NCBI GenBank assembly: GCA_027040785.1
Contig: JALULG010000166.1
Coordinates: 1 to 7,391, forward strand
Source: a bacterium
Lineage (GTDB): Bacteria; Patescibacteriota; Patescibacteriia; JAACEG01
Direction of reading: 5' to 3'
Length of the DNA: 7,391 bases
A program made the translations under genes and the position numbers. Below, piece by piece: positions 1-6,356 of this stretch (positions are counted from its first letter, which is position 1; every line of letters begins with the position of its first letter). The notes under the pieces were generated by a model. It had not been told where the DNA came from. It did not search any database and worked only from the letters and a program-made list of their open reading frames with translations.

Positions 1-1308
1 AAAGTTCAAAGAGAAGAATTAAAAAGATTAAGACATAGATTGGAACAGAGAGAAAGTATTTTTGATAAAAAAATATTGGATCTTGAAAATAGAGAACAAA
101 ATGTTAAAAAAGAACAAGAAAAAATTCAAAAATTAAAAGAACAAATAAAAGAGATTAGACAAGATCAAATAAAAAAATTGGAAAAGGTGGCCAATTTGAC
201 AAAAGATAAGGCCAAGGAAATATTGCTTGATTTAGTGGAAAAAGAAGCTGAAGATGAATTAATGTTGCGAATCAGGAAATTGGAAAATAATATTTCTGAA
301 GAAATAGAGAAAAAAGCCAAAGAACATTTAACTTTGGCGATGGAGAGATGCGCTTCTTCTCATTCAGCGGAAACGACGATTACTACCATCACTATTCCAA
401 GCGATGAAATGAAAGGTAGAATTATCGGAAGAGAAGGGCGAAATATCAGAGCGATTGAACATTTAACCGGAGTGGAAATTATTGTTGATGACACTCCGGA
501 AACAATTACAATTTCCGGTTTTAGTCCGATTAGAAGAAATGTGGCAAAATTAGCATTGGAAAAATTGATTAAAGACGGTAGAATTCATCCGGGAAGAATT
601 GAGGTGGCTATTGAAGAGGCAAAAAAAGAATTGGCTTTGGATATTAAGAAAGCCGGGGAAGAAGCGATTTATGAAACCGGTGTAGCCGGTTTGGATCCTA
701 AATTGATTCAAATATTGGGAAGATTAAAATATAGAACCAGTTATGGGCAAAATGTTTTGAGACATAGCGTTGAGGTTGCGCAATTGGCTTCAATATTGGC
801 CAGTGATTTGGGAGCTGATCCCGTAGTTGCCAAAAAAGCCGGTTTATTACATGATATCGGTAAAGCGGTTGACCATGAAATACAAGGAACACATCCTGAA
901 ATCGGTAGAGATATTGCCAAAAAATTTCATTTACCGGATGAAGTTATTACGCCGATTTTAACACATCACGAAGATCATCCACCTACATTGGAGGCCATTG
1001 TTGTTAAAGTGGCCGATGCTATTTCGGGAGCCAGAATGGGCGCCAGAAAAGATACTTATGAGAAGTATATTCAAAGATTGGAAGAGCTTGAAGGAATAGC
1101 GAAAAATTTTGAAGGAGTGGAAAAAGTTTACGCTATTCAAGCCGGTAGAGAAATAAGAGTTTTTGTTAATTCTGATAAAATCAATGATTTGGATGCTCAT
1201 CAATTGGCAAAAGATATTGCCAAAGAAATTGAATCGGAATTAAAATATCCCGGAGAAATCAAAGTAAACGTTATCAGAGAAACCAGAGTTTTGGAATACG
1301 CAAGATAA
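1..1308 (+). CDS. rny: Ribonuclease Y, 5'-truncated by window edge
   Basis: Membrane-anchored endoribonuclease that starts mRNA decay in many bacteria. The reading frame is open from base 1, so the TTG at 40 is only an internal codon and the true start lies upstream. 435 residues are visible; the family is usually about 510-520 aa, so the N-terminal membrane anchor and part of the coiled coil are missing. Visible order: a Lys/Glu-rich coiled coil (about bases 1-340), a KH RNA-binding domain with the GRIIGREGRNIR loop (415-450), then an HD phosphohydrolase domain with RHSVEVA (His at 763), LLHDIGK (His-Asp at 850-855) and THHEDHPP (His-His at 964-969). The end, RETRVLEYAR, is typical of RNase Y. 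All metal-ligand motifs are intact. hup follows after 38 bases on the same strand with no terminator between, so co-transcription is likely. Confidence 0.97.
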   Translation, partial: KVQREELKRLRHRLEQRESIFDKKILDLENREQNVKKEQEKIQKLKEQIKEIRQDQIKKLEKVANLTKDKAKEILLDLVEKEAEDELMLRIRKLENNISEEIEKKAKEHLTLAMERCASSHSAETTITTITIPSDEMKGRIIGREGRNIRAIEHLTGVEIIVDDTPETITISGFSPIRRNVAKLALEKLIKDGRIHPGRIEVAIEEAKKELALDIKKAGEEAIYETGVAGLDPKLIQILGRLKYRTSYGQNVLRHSVEVAQLASILASDLGADPVVAKKAGLLHDIGKAVDHEIQGTHPEIGRDIAKKFHLPDEVITPILTHHEDHPPTLEAIVVKVADAISGARMGARKDTYEKYIQRLEELEGIAKNFEGVEKVYAIQAGREIRVFVNSDKINDLDAHQLAKDIAKEIESELKYPGEIKVNVIRETRVLEYAR

Positions 1309-1330
1309 ATAATAAATTAAATTTTTAAAG

Positions 1331-1341
1331 AAAGGGGGTGA
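1331..1341 (+). promoter_or_regulatory. Strong ribosome binding site of hup
   Basis: AAAGGGGGTGA matches the extended Shine-Dalgarno AAAGGAGGTGA at 10 of 11 bases and ends 5 bases before the ATG at 1347. It fixes the hup start and is far stronger than anything in front of the kinase, regulator or AbiEi genes in this window. Confidence 0.85.
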
Positions 1342-1346
1342 ATTAA

Positions 1347-1619
1347 ATGAATAAAAGTGAATTAATTACCACATTAGCTGAAAAAGCCGACACTTCAAAA
1401 AAAGAAGCAGAAGCTTTTGTTGACGCTTTTGTATCAACCGTTACCGAAACTTTAAAAAAAGGAGGTGAGGTTGCGTTGACCGGTTTTGGAACTTTTTCCG
1501 CCAAAAAAAGAGCGGCCAGACAAGGAGTTAATCCAAGAACAGGAGAAAAAATTAAAATTCCGGCTACAACCGTTCCTAAATTTAAAGCGGGTAAGGGATT
1601 AAAAGATGCTTTAAAATAA
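1347..1619 (+). CDS. hup: HU family DNA-binding protein
   Basis: Small histone-like nucleoid protein that binds and bends DNA as a dimer. The 90-aa length is exactly that of the family. An N-terminal helical part (MNKSELITTLAEKADTSKKE) is followed by the signature GFGTFSAKKRAAR and the DNA-intercalating beta-arm RQGVNPRTGEKIKIPA, which carries the conserved proline. It ends in FKAGKGLKDALK, as HU proteins do. The start is set by the strong ribosome binding site just upstream. No promoter is evident in the 38 bases after rny, so it may be read from the rny transcript or from a promoter inside rny. A hairpin terminator follows 19 bases after the stop. HU rather than IHF is the simplest reading from length and sequence. 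Confidence 0.96.
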   Translation: MNKSELITTLAEKADTSKKEAEAFVDAFVSTVTETLKKGGEVALTGFGTFSAKKRAARQGVNPRTGEKIKIPATTVPKFKAGKGLKDALK

Positions 1620-1638
1620 AATTAACAAAATTATTTTT

Positions 1639-1675
1639 AAACAATAAAAGACCTTTAAGGTCTTTTATTGTTTTT
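1639..1675 (+). terminator. Rho-independent terminator after hup, possibly bidirectional
   Basis: A near-perfect hairpin has arms 1639-1655 and 1657-1673 (core AAAAGACCTT / AAGGTCTTTT); in RNA the central bases would open into a small loop. A T run at 1671-1675 ends the + strand copy. Because the arms are A-rich on the left and T-rich on the right, the - strand transcript of the convergent histidine kinase also meets a U-rich 3' arm here. It may therefore serve both genes. Confidence 0.88.
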
Positions 1676-1735
1676 AATGAGAAAAGTAAATTGTTAGGTT
1701 TTTGTTTACAAATTATAATTATGTAAATGTAACCA

Positions 1736-3340
1736 TTATAAAGGTAGTTCTATGAAAAAAGTTGTCCCTCTTCCTTTAATACTTTTAAGGCAAATTTTTC
1801 CATTATGTTTTTCAATAATATTTTTAGTAACATAAAGATTTAAACCGTTCCCTTCGGGATCTATTTTTTTCGCTTCCGAAGTTCGGAAAAATTTGGTAAA
1901 AATTTTCTTTTTATCTTCTTTGCTTATTCCAATGCCATTGTCTTTTATGCTAATTAAAATTTTCTTTTTTTTCTTTTGTGTTTTAATTTCAATAATACCT
2001 TTTTTTAAAGTATATTTTATTGAGTTGTCTATTAATGAAGTGAGAGCAAGAGTAATTTTTTGAGGGTCGGCAAAAATTTTCGGCAGATTTTCAGAGAGTT
2101 TTAGTGTAATTTTTTTATCAGCGTATGTTTTGCTTAAAGTTGTTTTTTTGATGATTTTTTTAATTAAATTATTTAAATCTATTTTGGAAAATTTATAGTC
2201 AAATTTTCCTTCTTCGGCCGTATAAACATCAAATAAATCATTTATCATACTAATTATCTGTTCGTTACTATGATAACATTTTTCAATAATCATTTTTTGT
2301 TCTTTTTTGAGTTTTCCAAAATCATTTTCTAAAAGCATACTTAATCCCCCTTTAATTCCCGATAGAGGAGTTCTTAATTGGTGAGTAACTATATTGATAA
2401 ATTCATATTTAATTTTTTCAATAAATTTTTCTCTGGAAATATCTCTAATGATTTTTATAGCACCGTTTGATCCGCTCGTATTTTTTATTTTAATTGTAAA
2501 AATTTTTAAAGACGGCTCATTGTCTTCCCCGATTAATGTTTGTTCTTTTTTATTATTTTTAAGAATTTTTTTTAAACGAGGACTTATTTTTTGATTAAAA
2601 TTATTCAAGTTTAAAAGTTTTTCCGCTTCTTTGTTTATTAGTTCTATATTTTTTTTATGATTAATATAAATTATTCCATCATTTAAATTGTCAATAATTG
2701 TTTTGATTTTATTTTTTTCATTTAAATTTTCCAGTTCCTTTTTTTTGAGTGATTCCGCAATTATACCGGCAAAAATCCCCACAACATAAAAACTGATAAT
2801 AACAGCGCTTAAATTTGTGATAATTGCCGAGAAATTATGAGCGAGTAAATTTTCAAAAGGCAAATTATATCTGGAAAAATAAGGTAAAATATTTAAAAAT
2901 TGAAGTATAATTAAACCGCCATACAAAAAAGCGGCAATGGTACAGATTATTAAAACTCCAAAAAATTGATAAAAAAAAGCGGATGCTATTATGTTGAAGA
3001 AAAAATAAATAAAAGAAATACTGATTATTCCGCCGGCATATAAAATTATAACAACGTAAAAAATTTGATCTATAATTAATTGTAAAAAGGTGATAATTTT
3101 GATACCCGTATTTGAAATATGTTTGGAATAATTAAAGAAAAACCAATATAAAATATTTATTACATAAACAGAAAAAACTAACAAAACCATTATTTTGGTG
3201 GGAAAATTTACATTGGGAGCGCCGGTTATTTTGGATATTAAACCGACTAAGAAAAGACCGGTCGCATAAACCCATCGACCTTTAATAAGTATTTTGTTCA
3301 TTGTTATTAATCTGTTCTTTTTATAGTTTGATAACGACAT
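1736..3340 (-). CDS. Orphan membrane sensor histidine kinase with PAS-like linker
   Basis: Integral membrane sensor kinase of 534 aa, expected to autophosphorylate a histidine and pass the phosphate to a response regulator. Residues about 22-196 form roughly six hydrophobic segments with short loops and no large extracytoplasmic sensor domain. Residues about 208-303 look like a PAS-type domain (IIDNLNDGIIYIN to IIRDISREK). The kinase core is complete: H-box VTHQLRTPLSGIKGG with His320, N-box SLIDNSIKYT with Asn439, G1 box DNGIGIS (467-473), F-box IFTKFF (480-485) and G2 box GNGLNLYVTKNIIEKHNG (497-514). No response regulator lies in the window. The start is uncertain: neither Met1 nor Met14 (ATG at 3301-3299) has a clear Shine-Dalgarno. 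The gene is very AT-rich with lysine runs (residues 456-460). The ligand cannot be inferred. Confidence 0.92.
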   Translation of the reverse strand: MSLSNYKKNRLITMNKILIKGRWVYATGLFLVGLISKITGAPNVNFPTKIMVLLVFSVYVINILYWFFFNYSKHISNTGIKIITFLQLIIDQIFYVVIILYAGGIISISFIYFFFNIIASAFFYQFFGVLIICTIAAFLYGGLIILQFLNILPYFSRYNLPFENLLAHNFSAIITNLSAVIISFYVVGIFAGIIAESLKKKELENLNEKNKIKTIIDNLNDGIIYINHKKNIELINKEAEKLLNLNNFNQKISPRLKKILKNNKKEQTLIGEDNEPSLKIFTIKIKNTSGSNGAIKIIRDISREKFIEKIKYEFINIVTHQLRTPLSGIKGGLSMLLENDFGKLKKEQKMIIEKCYHSNEQIISMINDLFDVYTAEEGKFDYKFSKIDLNNLIKKIIKKTTLSKTYADKKITLKLSENLPKIFADPQKITLALTSLIDNSIKYTLKKGIIEIKTQKKKKKILISIKDNGIGISKEDKKKIFTKFFRTSEAKKIDPEGNGLNLYVTKNIIEKHNGKICLKSIKGRGTTFFIELPL

Positions 3341-3352
3341 ATATTTTATTAT

Positions 3353-3358
3353 ATTATA
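3353..3358 (-). promoter_or_regulatory. Candidate -10 element of the histidine kinase gene
   Basis: On the - strand TATAAT lies 12 bases before the Met1 codon. It would start transcription only a few bases before Met1, giving an almost leaderless message, or about 45 bases before Met14. No convincing -35 box is seen, and the region is so AT-rich that chance matches are likely. Confidence 0.35.
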
Positions 3359-3390
3359 ATTTTCAAAAAGCGTAAATAAAATTAAAACAT

Positions 3391-3418
3391 TTGACGAAAA
3401 TTATTAAAGTGTTATTAT
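3391..3418 (+). promoter_or_regulatory. Promoter of the NrtR-like gene
   Basis: TTGACG (3391-3396) and TATTAT (3413-3418) are spaced by 16 bases. TATAAG at 3416-3421 (19-base spacing) is an alternative -10. The ATG follows at 3443 with no Shine-Dalgarno, so the leader would be about 18 bases. The -10 is buried in an inverted repeat, as expected for a repressed promoter. Confidence 0.6.
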
Positions 3419-3436
3419 AAGTGTATAATTAACACT
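3408..3436 (+). promoter_or_regulatory. Imperfect palindrome over the NrtR-like promoter, probable operator
   Basis: Left arm AGTGTTATTATA (3408-3419) and right arm TATAATTAACACT (3424-3436) are reverse complements except for one extra A in the right arm, around a 4-base centre AGTG. The repeat covers the -10 box and start point and ends 6 bases before the ATG. NrtR-type regulators are known to bind palindromes of about this size, so autoregulation is inferred. AGTGT also recurs in direct orientation at 3408 and 3420. Confidence 0.6.
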
Positions 3437-3442
3437 ATTATT

Positions 3443-4129
3443 ATGAAAATTCAAAACACAAAACAAAAAAACAATTTAATTATCGGTCCCGCAGTGGCGG
3501 TGGACACTTTAATTTTTACGATTCGTAATAATGATTTGATGATTTTGCTTATTAAAATTAAAGACGGTCCTTATAAAAACAAATGGGCGTTGCCGGGCGG
3601 TTTGGTGCAAATTGACGAAACACTTGATATGGCGGCGAAAAGAGTTTTAAGAAAAAAAGCCGGAGTGAAAGGAGTTTATTTGGAGCAATTATATACATTT
3701 GGCGATCTCAACAGGGATAAAAGAGGACGAATTATATCAGTGGCTTATTTTGCTCTACTTAACAGCGATAAATTAAAATTAAAAACTTTGGAGGATTTTT
3801 ACTCTGATATAGCTTGGAAAAATATAAATTCTTTACCGCCCCTAGCTTTTGATCACAAAAAAATAATAAATTACGGACTGGAAAGATTAAAACGAAAAAT
3901 GGAATATACTAATGTGGTATATGGTTTTTTGCCCCAAGAATTTACCTTAACGGAAATGCAGAAAGTTTATGAAACAGTTTGGAATAAAAAATTGGATAAA
4001 AGAAATTTTCGCAAACAAGTTCAAAAATTGGGAATTATTGAGCCAACCGGCAAAACACGACACAGCGAACGCAACCGCCCTGCCAAACTTTATCGGTTTA
4101 AGGATAGAAAGTTGATATTTACGAAATAA
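3443..4129 (+). CDS. NrtR-like regulator: degenerate Nudix domain plus winged helix
   Basis: 228-aa protein with an N-terminal Nudix fold (about 11-150) and a C-terminal winged-helix domain (about 160-222). The Nudix box is degenerate: against GX5EX7REUXEEXGU it keeps Gly53, Glu59, Arg67 and Gly74, but the catalytic positions read Val68, Lys71 and Lys72 (RVLRKKAGV). Metal binding and hydrolysis should be lost. The C-terminal part, with FTLTEMQKVYETV, KRNFRKQV and RPAKLYRF, matches the DNA-binding domain of the NrtR group. Members of that group sense ADP-ribose in NAD metabolism or, in related branches, sugars. It is divergent from the histidine kinase, and a palindrome sits on its own promoter. 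No NAD or sugar gene in the window points to a ligand. Automatic annotation would probably call it a NUDIX hydrolase, which the missing glutamates contradict. No Shine-Dalgarno is visible. Confidence 0.85.
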   Translation: MKIQNTKQKNNLIIGPAVAVDTLIFTIRNNDLMILLIKIKDGPYKNKWALPGGLVQIDETLDMAAKRVLRKKAGVKGVYLEQLYTFGDLNRDKRGRIISVAYFALLNSDKLKLKTLEDFYSDIAWKNINSLPPLAFDHKKIINYGLERLKRKMEYTNVVYGFLPQEFTLTEMQKVYETVWNKKLDKRNFRKQVQKLGIIEPTGKTRHSERNRPAKLYRFKDRKLIFTK

Positions 4130-4267
4130 ATAAAAATATTGGATATTAAAAAATTTTAAAACCCGAGTTTCTTTGTTTGATTATTGATAATTATCGGCAG
4201 AAAATAAAAAACCGCGACCCTTATCAAATGATTTTATTAAACGAGGAGTATAATAAAAAATTATTTT

Positions 4268-4301
4268 CACTATCACACATGGTTGTATGGTAGTGTTTTT
4301 T
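4268..4301 (+). terminator. Terminator downstream of the NrtR-like gene
   Basis: Arms 4268-4279 and 4284-4295 (CACTATCACACA / TGTATGGTAGTG) pair with one G-U and one mismatch around a 4-base loop, followed by six T at 4296-4301. It lies 138 bases after the regulator stop. Nothing else was seen in the stretch between. Confidence 0.7.
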
Positions 4302-4315
4302 AATCCATAAAAAAT

Positions 4316-4350
4316 AAAAAAAGCCACGGCTGTTAGAGATAAACCGTGGC
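4316..4350 (-). terminator. Terminator of the three-gene - strand operon
   Basis: GCCACGG (4323-4329) and CCGTGGC (4344-4350) form a perfect 7-bp GC-rich stem with a 14-base loop. On the - strand it is followed by seven T (4322-4316). It sits 26 bases past the stop of the 107-aa gene and back to back with the + strand terminator at 4268-4301, so the two convergent units are insulated from each other. Confidence 0.85.
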
Positions 4351-4375
4351 GAAATAATTTCAATATTTTAAGATT

Positions 4376-4699
4376 TTAAAAAATATCTGATAAGACAGTT
4401 TCTGTCAGTAATTCTCTCATAATCCCATCAAGAAATGCCATGTCTATACCGATTGACACTTCTACCTTAAACAAATCATCTTCCGTCGGATCAGATAACT
4501 CTTTAGGACTTTTCGGCATCGGTTCTATCTTAATGCCGAATTTTTCCGCCCGAAGTAACGCTTTGTATGCTGCTTCATAGCGGTTTTTGATATCCGACTC
4601 ATCTATCCCGGCGTAAATAATTTCAGCCAAGGAACTGTCAGTAAATATCCTGCGAAGCTCGTCTCCGTTAAGCATCTTTTTAGCATCATTCTTTCTCAT
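4376..4699 (-). CDS. Hypothetical protein, 107 aa, last gene of the island operon
   Basis: I do not recognise this protein. It is soluble, acidic to neutral and probably mostly helical, with no signal peptide or membrane segment. A helix-rich N-terminal half (MLNGDELRRIFTDSSLAEII, then NRYEAAYKALLRAEKFG) is followed by a proline-containing acidic linker (MPKSPKELSDPTEDD, about 61-75) and a final segment VEVSIGIDMAFLDGIMRELL. There is one Shine-Dalgarno, GAGGAG (4709-4714 on the - strand), 9 bases before the ATG, which supports this start. It follows the TIM-barrel gene by 27 bases and precedes the operon terminator, so it is co-transcribed. The context suggests a small partner or substrate protein of the enzyme, but nothing in the sequence proves that. 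Higher GC than the flanking genes suggests the same origin as the other two genes. Confidence 0.8.
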   Translation of the reverse strand: MRKNDAKKMLNGDELRRIFTDSSLAEIIYAGIDESDIKNRYEAAYKALLRAEKFGIKIEPMPKSPKELSDPTEDDLFKVEVSIGIDMAFLDGIMRELLTETVLSDIF

Positions 4700-4726
4700 C
4701 GTTCTTTTCTCCTCTGTTATAGATAT

Positions 4727-5464
4727 TTAATAGTCCGACAACGATCGCCGAACATATTGCAGTTCAACCTTCATTTCATCAATATCTGTGCAAACTCCCT
4801 CCAAAATAATCGGGATATTCGGCGGGAGATTATGCAGTTGTTCAACCAACCAATACTGGTCGGTTTTGTGTATCGGAGCGTGATAATCATTATCGCTTAC
4901 TCCGGACAAGTGCACCCCGACCAAACGGTTGGAAAACTCGGTGATAATTTCACCGATTCCGTTTACGGGTAGATCATTGACCGCCCAATGATTGACATCC
5001 AAAACAAAACCGAATTCCGGATGCGCATCAAAAAATGTTCTCAACTCTTTCGGATAGCGAAAACTGTTTTTTCGGTGGTCCATATTTTCTATGACCAAGG
5101 AAAGACATGCTAATCCATTGACAATTCTCCAGTCGCCCACCAAGTCCGGATGGATTAGAAAATAGTCAACCGGAGAAAATATTAAGCAACTCGCCATAAT
5201 TCTATGAATTGCCAAATATCCTTCGCCATAACTGTCAAGGTAAACATTGCAAGGCATATGTACCGAAAAATGTTTAAACCCGGCACTTTTCAGCGCTTTC
5301 AAAAAATCACCATTTTCTATTTTCTCGGTATGCTCGGGATGATGATGGCAATTTACCTCAATTGCCTCACATCCCAAATCTTTACAAATTTCAACAATCT
5401 TCGCCGAAACAGGATCAACTGTTTCATATAATACTCCCGTCGAAAAACCGATTGGATTTCTCAT
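4727..5464 (-). CDS. Xylose-isomerase-like TIM-barrel protein (AP endonuclease 2 / sugar epimerase fold)
   Basis: 245-aa protein of the xylose-isomerase-like TIM-barrel superfamily, which holds sugar-phosphate isomerases/epimerases and endonuclease IV-type enzymes. Beta-strand ends carry the expected polar residues: Glu36 (AIEVNC), His69 (SVHMP), His105 (LIHPD), Glu126 (LVIENMD), Asp156 and His159 (LDVNHW), His185 (GVHLSG) and Glu222 (ILEGV). Glu126, Asp156, His185 and Glu222 are the likely metal ligands, so it should be catalytically competent. The length fits a compact isomerase-like member rather than DNA-repair endonuclease IV. The start overlaps the preceding stop as ATGA (5461-5464), with AAGGAGG at 5469-5475 inside the upstream gene, so translation is coupled. 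The substrate is unknown: no sugar kinase, transporter or dehydrogenase is nearby. No secretion signal is seen, so it is probably cytoplasmic. Confidence 0.85.
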   Translation of the reverse strand: MRNPIGFSTGVLYETVDPVSAKIVEICKDLGCEAIEVNCHHHPEHTEKIENGDFLKALKSAGFKHFSVHMPCNVYLDSYGEGYLAIHRIMASCLIFSPVDYFLIHPDLVGDWRIVNGLACLSLVIENMDHRKNSFRYPKELRTFFDAHPEFGFVLDVNHWAVNDLPVNGIGEIITEFSNRLVGVHLSGVSDNDYHAPIHKTDQYWLVEQLHNLPPNIPIILEGVCTDIDEMKVELQYVRRSLSDY

Positions 5465-6252
5465 TTTTCCTCCTTATTTTTTCGCACAATGGTTAATGGC
5501 GCTTGGTTGCCAGAGAATAGTGCTTTAAGCAACCATTGATCTTCCTCTTTAAATTGCCATAAATTTCTGGCGATAATTTCCGGGGCGACATAATGAACGA
5601 TGCGCCTTGCCGTAGTATATGTGCCGGTGTATCCTTCATTCAAATATAGAGTGCGGAAATGATCTCGCAATAAATCCAGGTGCGAAATTATTTTTTCCGG
5701 TTCAGCACGACAAAGCGCTATAAAAACCATTGGTGCATAGCTGTAATAAAACAACTCTTTAACGCCAATTAACTTTCGTAATGTATGCACTGCACCATGT
5801 GCCGGAGTCAGTTCGGCAACAATGTTTAGAACAAGAGCAAAAAACTCTTGCCGTTCTTCGGAAGCCCTTTTATAGTTATTTCTTTTGGAATTGTATGGGT
5901 CCCATTCTGGCAGGTAGAATAGTTTGCCTTGCTTCACCCAACTATTTATTACAGGCAAAATATTCAAACAACCAATTCTTTCTGCTAAATATAACAAATT
6001 TCTAGCGACGTATCCTTTTATTTCAGGATAGCGCTGTAAATTTAACACAATCCCATTCTGAAAACGCTTTTGAGCTTCACCTGATAAAGTGTCGTAGATA
6101 TCGCTCAGATCGGAAATTATGTCGTCATTTTTCCCGATAAGATAATGTAGTGGATGAAAAGCCTCCACTTTTCCGTTGCGTAGGTCATTGATTCCTTTGC
6201 AGAGCCATTCTGCAAACTTTTCTGCTGAAAAATTTTCTGTTTTTTTGAACAT
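5461..6252 (-). CDS. Hypothetical alpha-helical protein, 263 aa, first gene of the island operon
   Basis: I do not recognise this family. The sequence is rich in amphipathic helices with aromatic residues (KFAEWLCKGINDL, RNLLYLAERIG, YYSYAPMVFIALC, LLRDHFRTLYL) and has no clear signal peptide, transmembrane span or catalytic motif. An all-helical, perhaps HEAT-like, scaffold is possible. The conserved-looking stretch NEGYTGTYTTARRIVHYVAPEI might be functional. The stop TGA overlaps the ATG of the TIM-barrel gene by 4 bases, implying equimolar, linked synthesis. The start is a problem: the AAGGAGG at 6274-6280 is 21 bases from this ATG but 8 bases from another ATG (6265-6263) in a different frame, and an in-frame TGA lies four codons upstream. 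Loss of one A from the A7 run at 6240-6246 would give an N-terminus MKKEYVQKTENFSAEKF. The true protein may therefore be about four residues longer. Confidence 0.8.
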   Translation of the reverse strand: MFKKTENFSAEKFAEWLCKGINDLRNGKVEAFHPLHYLIGKNDDIISDLSDIYDTLSGEAQKRFQNGIVLNLQRYPEIKGYVARNLLYLAERIGCLNILPVINSWVKQGKLFYLPEWDPYNSKRNNYKRASEERQEFFALVLNIVAELTPAHGAVHTLRKLIGVKELFYYSYAPMVFIALCRAEPEKIISHLDLLRDHFRTLYLNEGYTGTYTTARRIVHYVAPEIIARNLWQFKEEDQWLLKALFSGNQAPLTIVRKNKEEK

Positions 6253-6265
6253 ATTCTTTTTTCAT
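6185..6265 (-). CDS. 26-codon ORF overlapping the start of the 263-aa gene: leader peptide or frameshift scar
   Basis: This short frame begins at the ATG that is ideally placed (8 bases) behind AAGGAGG. It reads MKKEYVQKNRKFF and ends in TGA at 6187-6185, well inside the 263-aa gene. Either it is a real upstream ORF controlling the main gene, or it is the true start of the 263-aa protein put out of frame by one extra A in the A7 run (6240-6246), in the genome or in the assembly. I favour the frame-error or slippage explanation, because the A/T homopolymer lies exactly where a one-base loss restores the frame. Confidence 0.4.
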   Translation of the reverse strand: MKKEYVQKNRKFFSRKVCRMALQRNQ

Positions 6266-6273
6266 TCTTTATT

Positions 6274-6280
6274 CCTCCTT
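6274..6280 (-). promoter_or_regulatory. Consensus Shine-Dalgarno of the island operon
   Basis: AAGGAGG on the - strand. Spacing is 8 bases to the ATG at 6265 and 21 bases to the ATG at 6252, so it points to the out-of-frame start. It is the evidence that the annotated start of the 263-aa gene is suspect. Confidence 0.85.
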
Positions 6281-6318
6281 AAAAAAATATTTTTCCCTGC
6301 CAAAGCGGGTTTCTATAT

Positions 6319-6345
6319 AACAACCTCCCCATGAGGTTGTTTTTT
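6319..6345 (+). terminator. Terminator-like hairpin pointing + inside the - strand leader
   Basis: AACAACCTC (6319-6327) and GAGGTTGTT (6333-6341) form a perfect 9-bp stem with loop CCCAT, followed on the + strand by a T run to 6345. This is a textbook + strand intrinsic terminator, yet no + strand gene lies between the NrtR-like gene and here. It may stop antisense or read-through transcription, or matter only as a leader hairpin on the - strand. Confidence 0.55.
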
Positions 6346-6356
6346 CAACGAACATT

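Noticed and set aside
698..1203. Antisense ORFs within rny
   Set aside because: They are shadows of a strongly conserved + strand gene, with no start signals or recognisable domains.
1705..1727. AT-rich inverted repeat TTTACA ... TGTAAA between hup and the kinase
   Set aside because: Only 6-bp arms around an AT palindrome, no T run in the useful direction, and such matches are expected by chance here.
4181..4363. 60-aa ORF on the - strand downstream of the 107-aa gene
   Set aside because: It runs through both terminator hairpins, has no ribosome binding site and low-complexity coding; it is intergenic noise.
4376..5464. RiPP-type (DUF692/MbnB-like) enzyme plus precursor peptide
   Set aside because: The TIM barrel has the LDVNH and LVIENM motifs of the isomerase-like group rather than a DUF692 pattern I recognise, and the 107-aa protein has no leader-core cleavage motif or repeated core. 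Left only as a remote idea.
4727..5464. Endonuclease IV (DNA repair) assignment for the TIM barrel
   Set aside because: Same superfamily, but it is shorter and the metal-ligand pattern is that of the sugar isomerase/epimerase-like members, not the fuller set of a three-metal nuclease.
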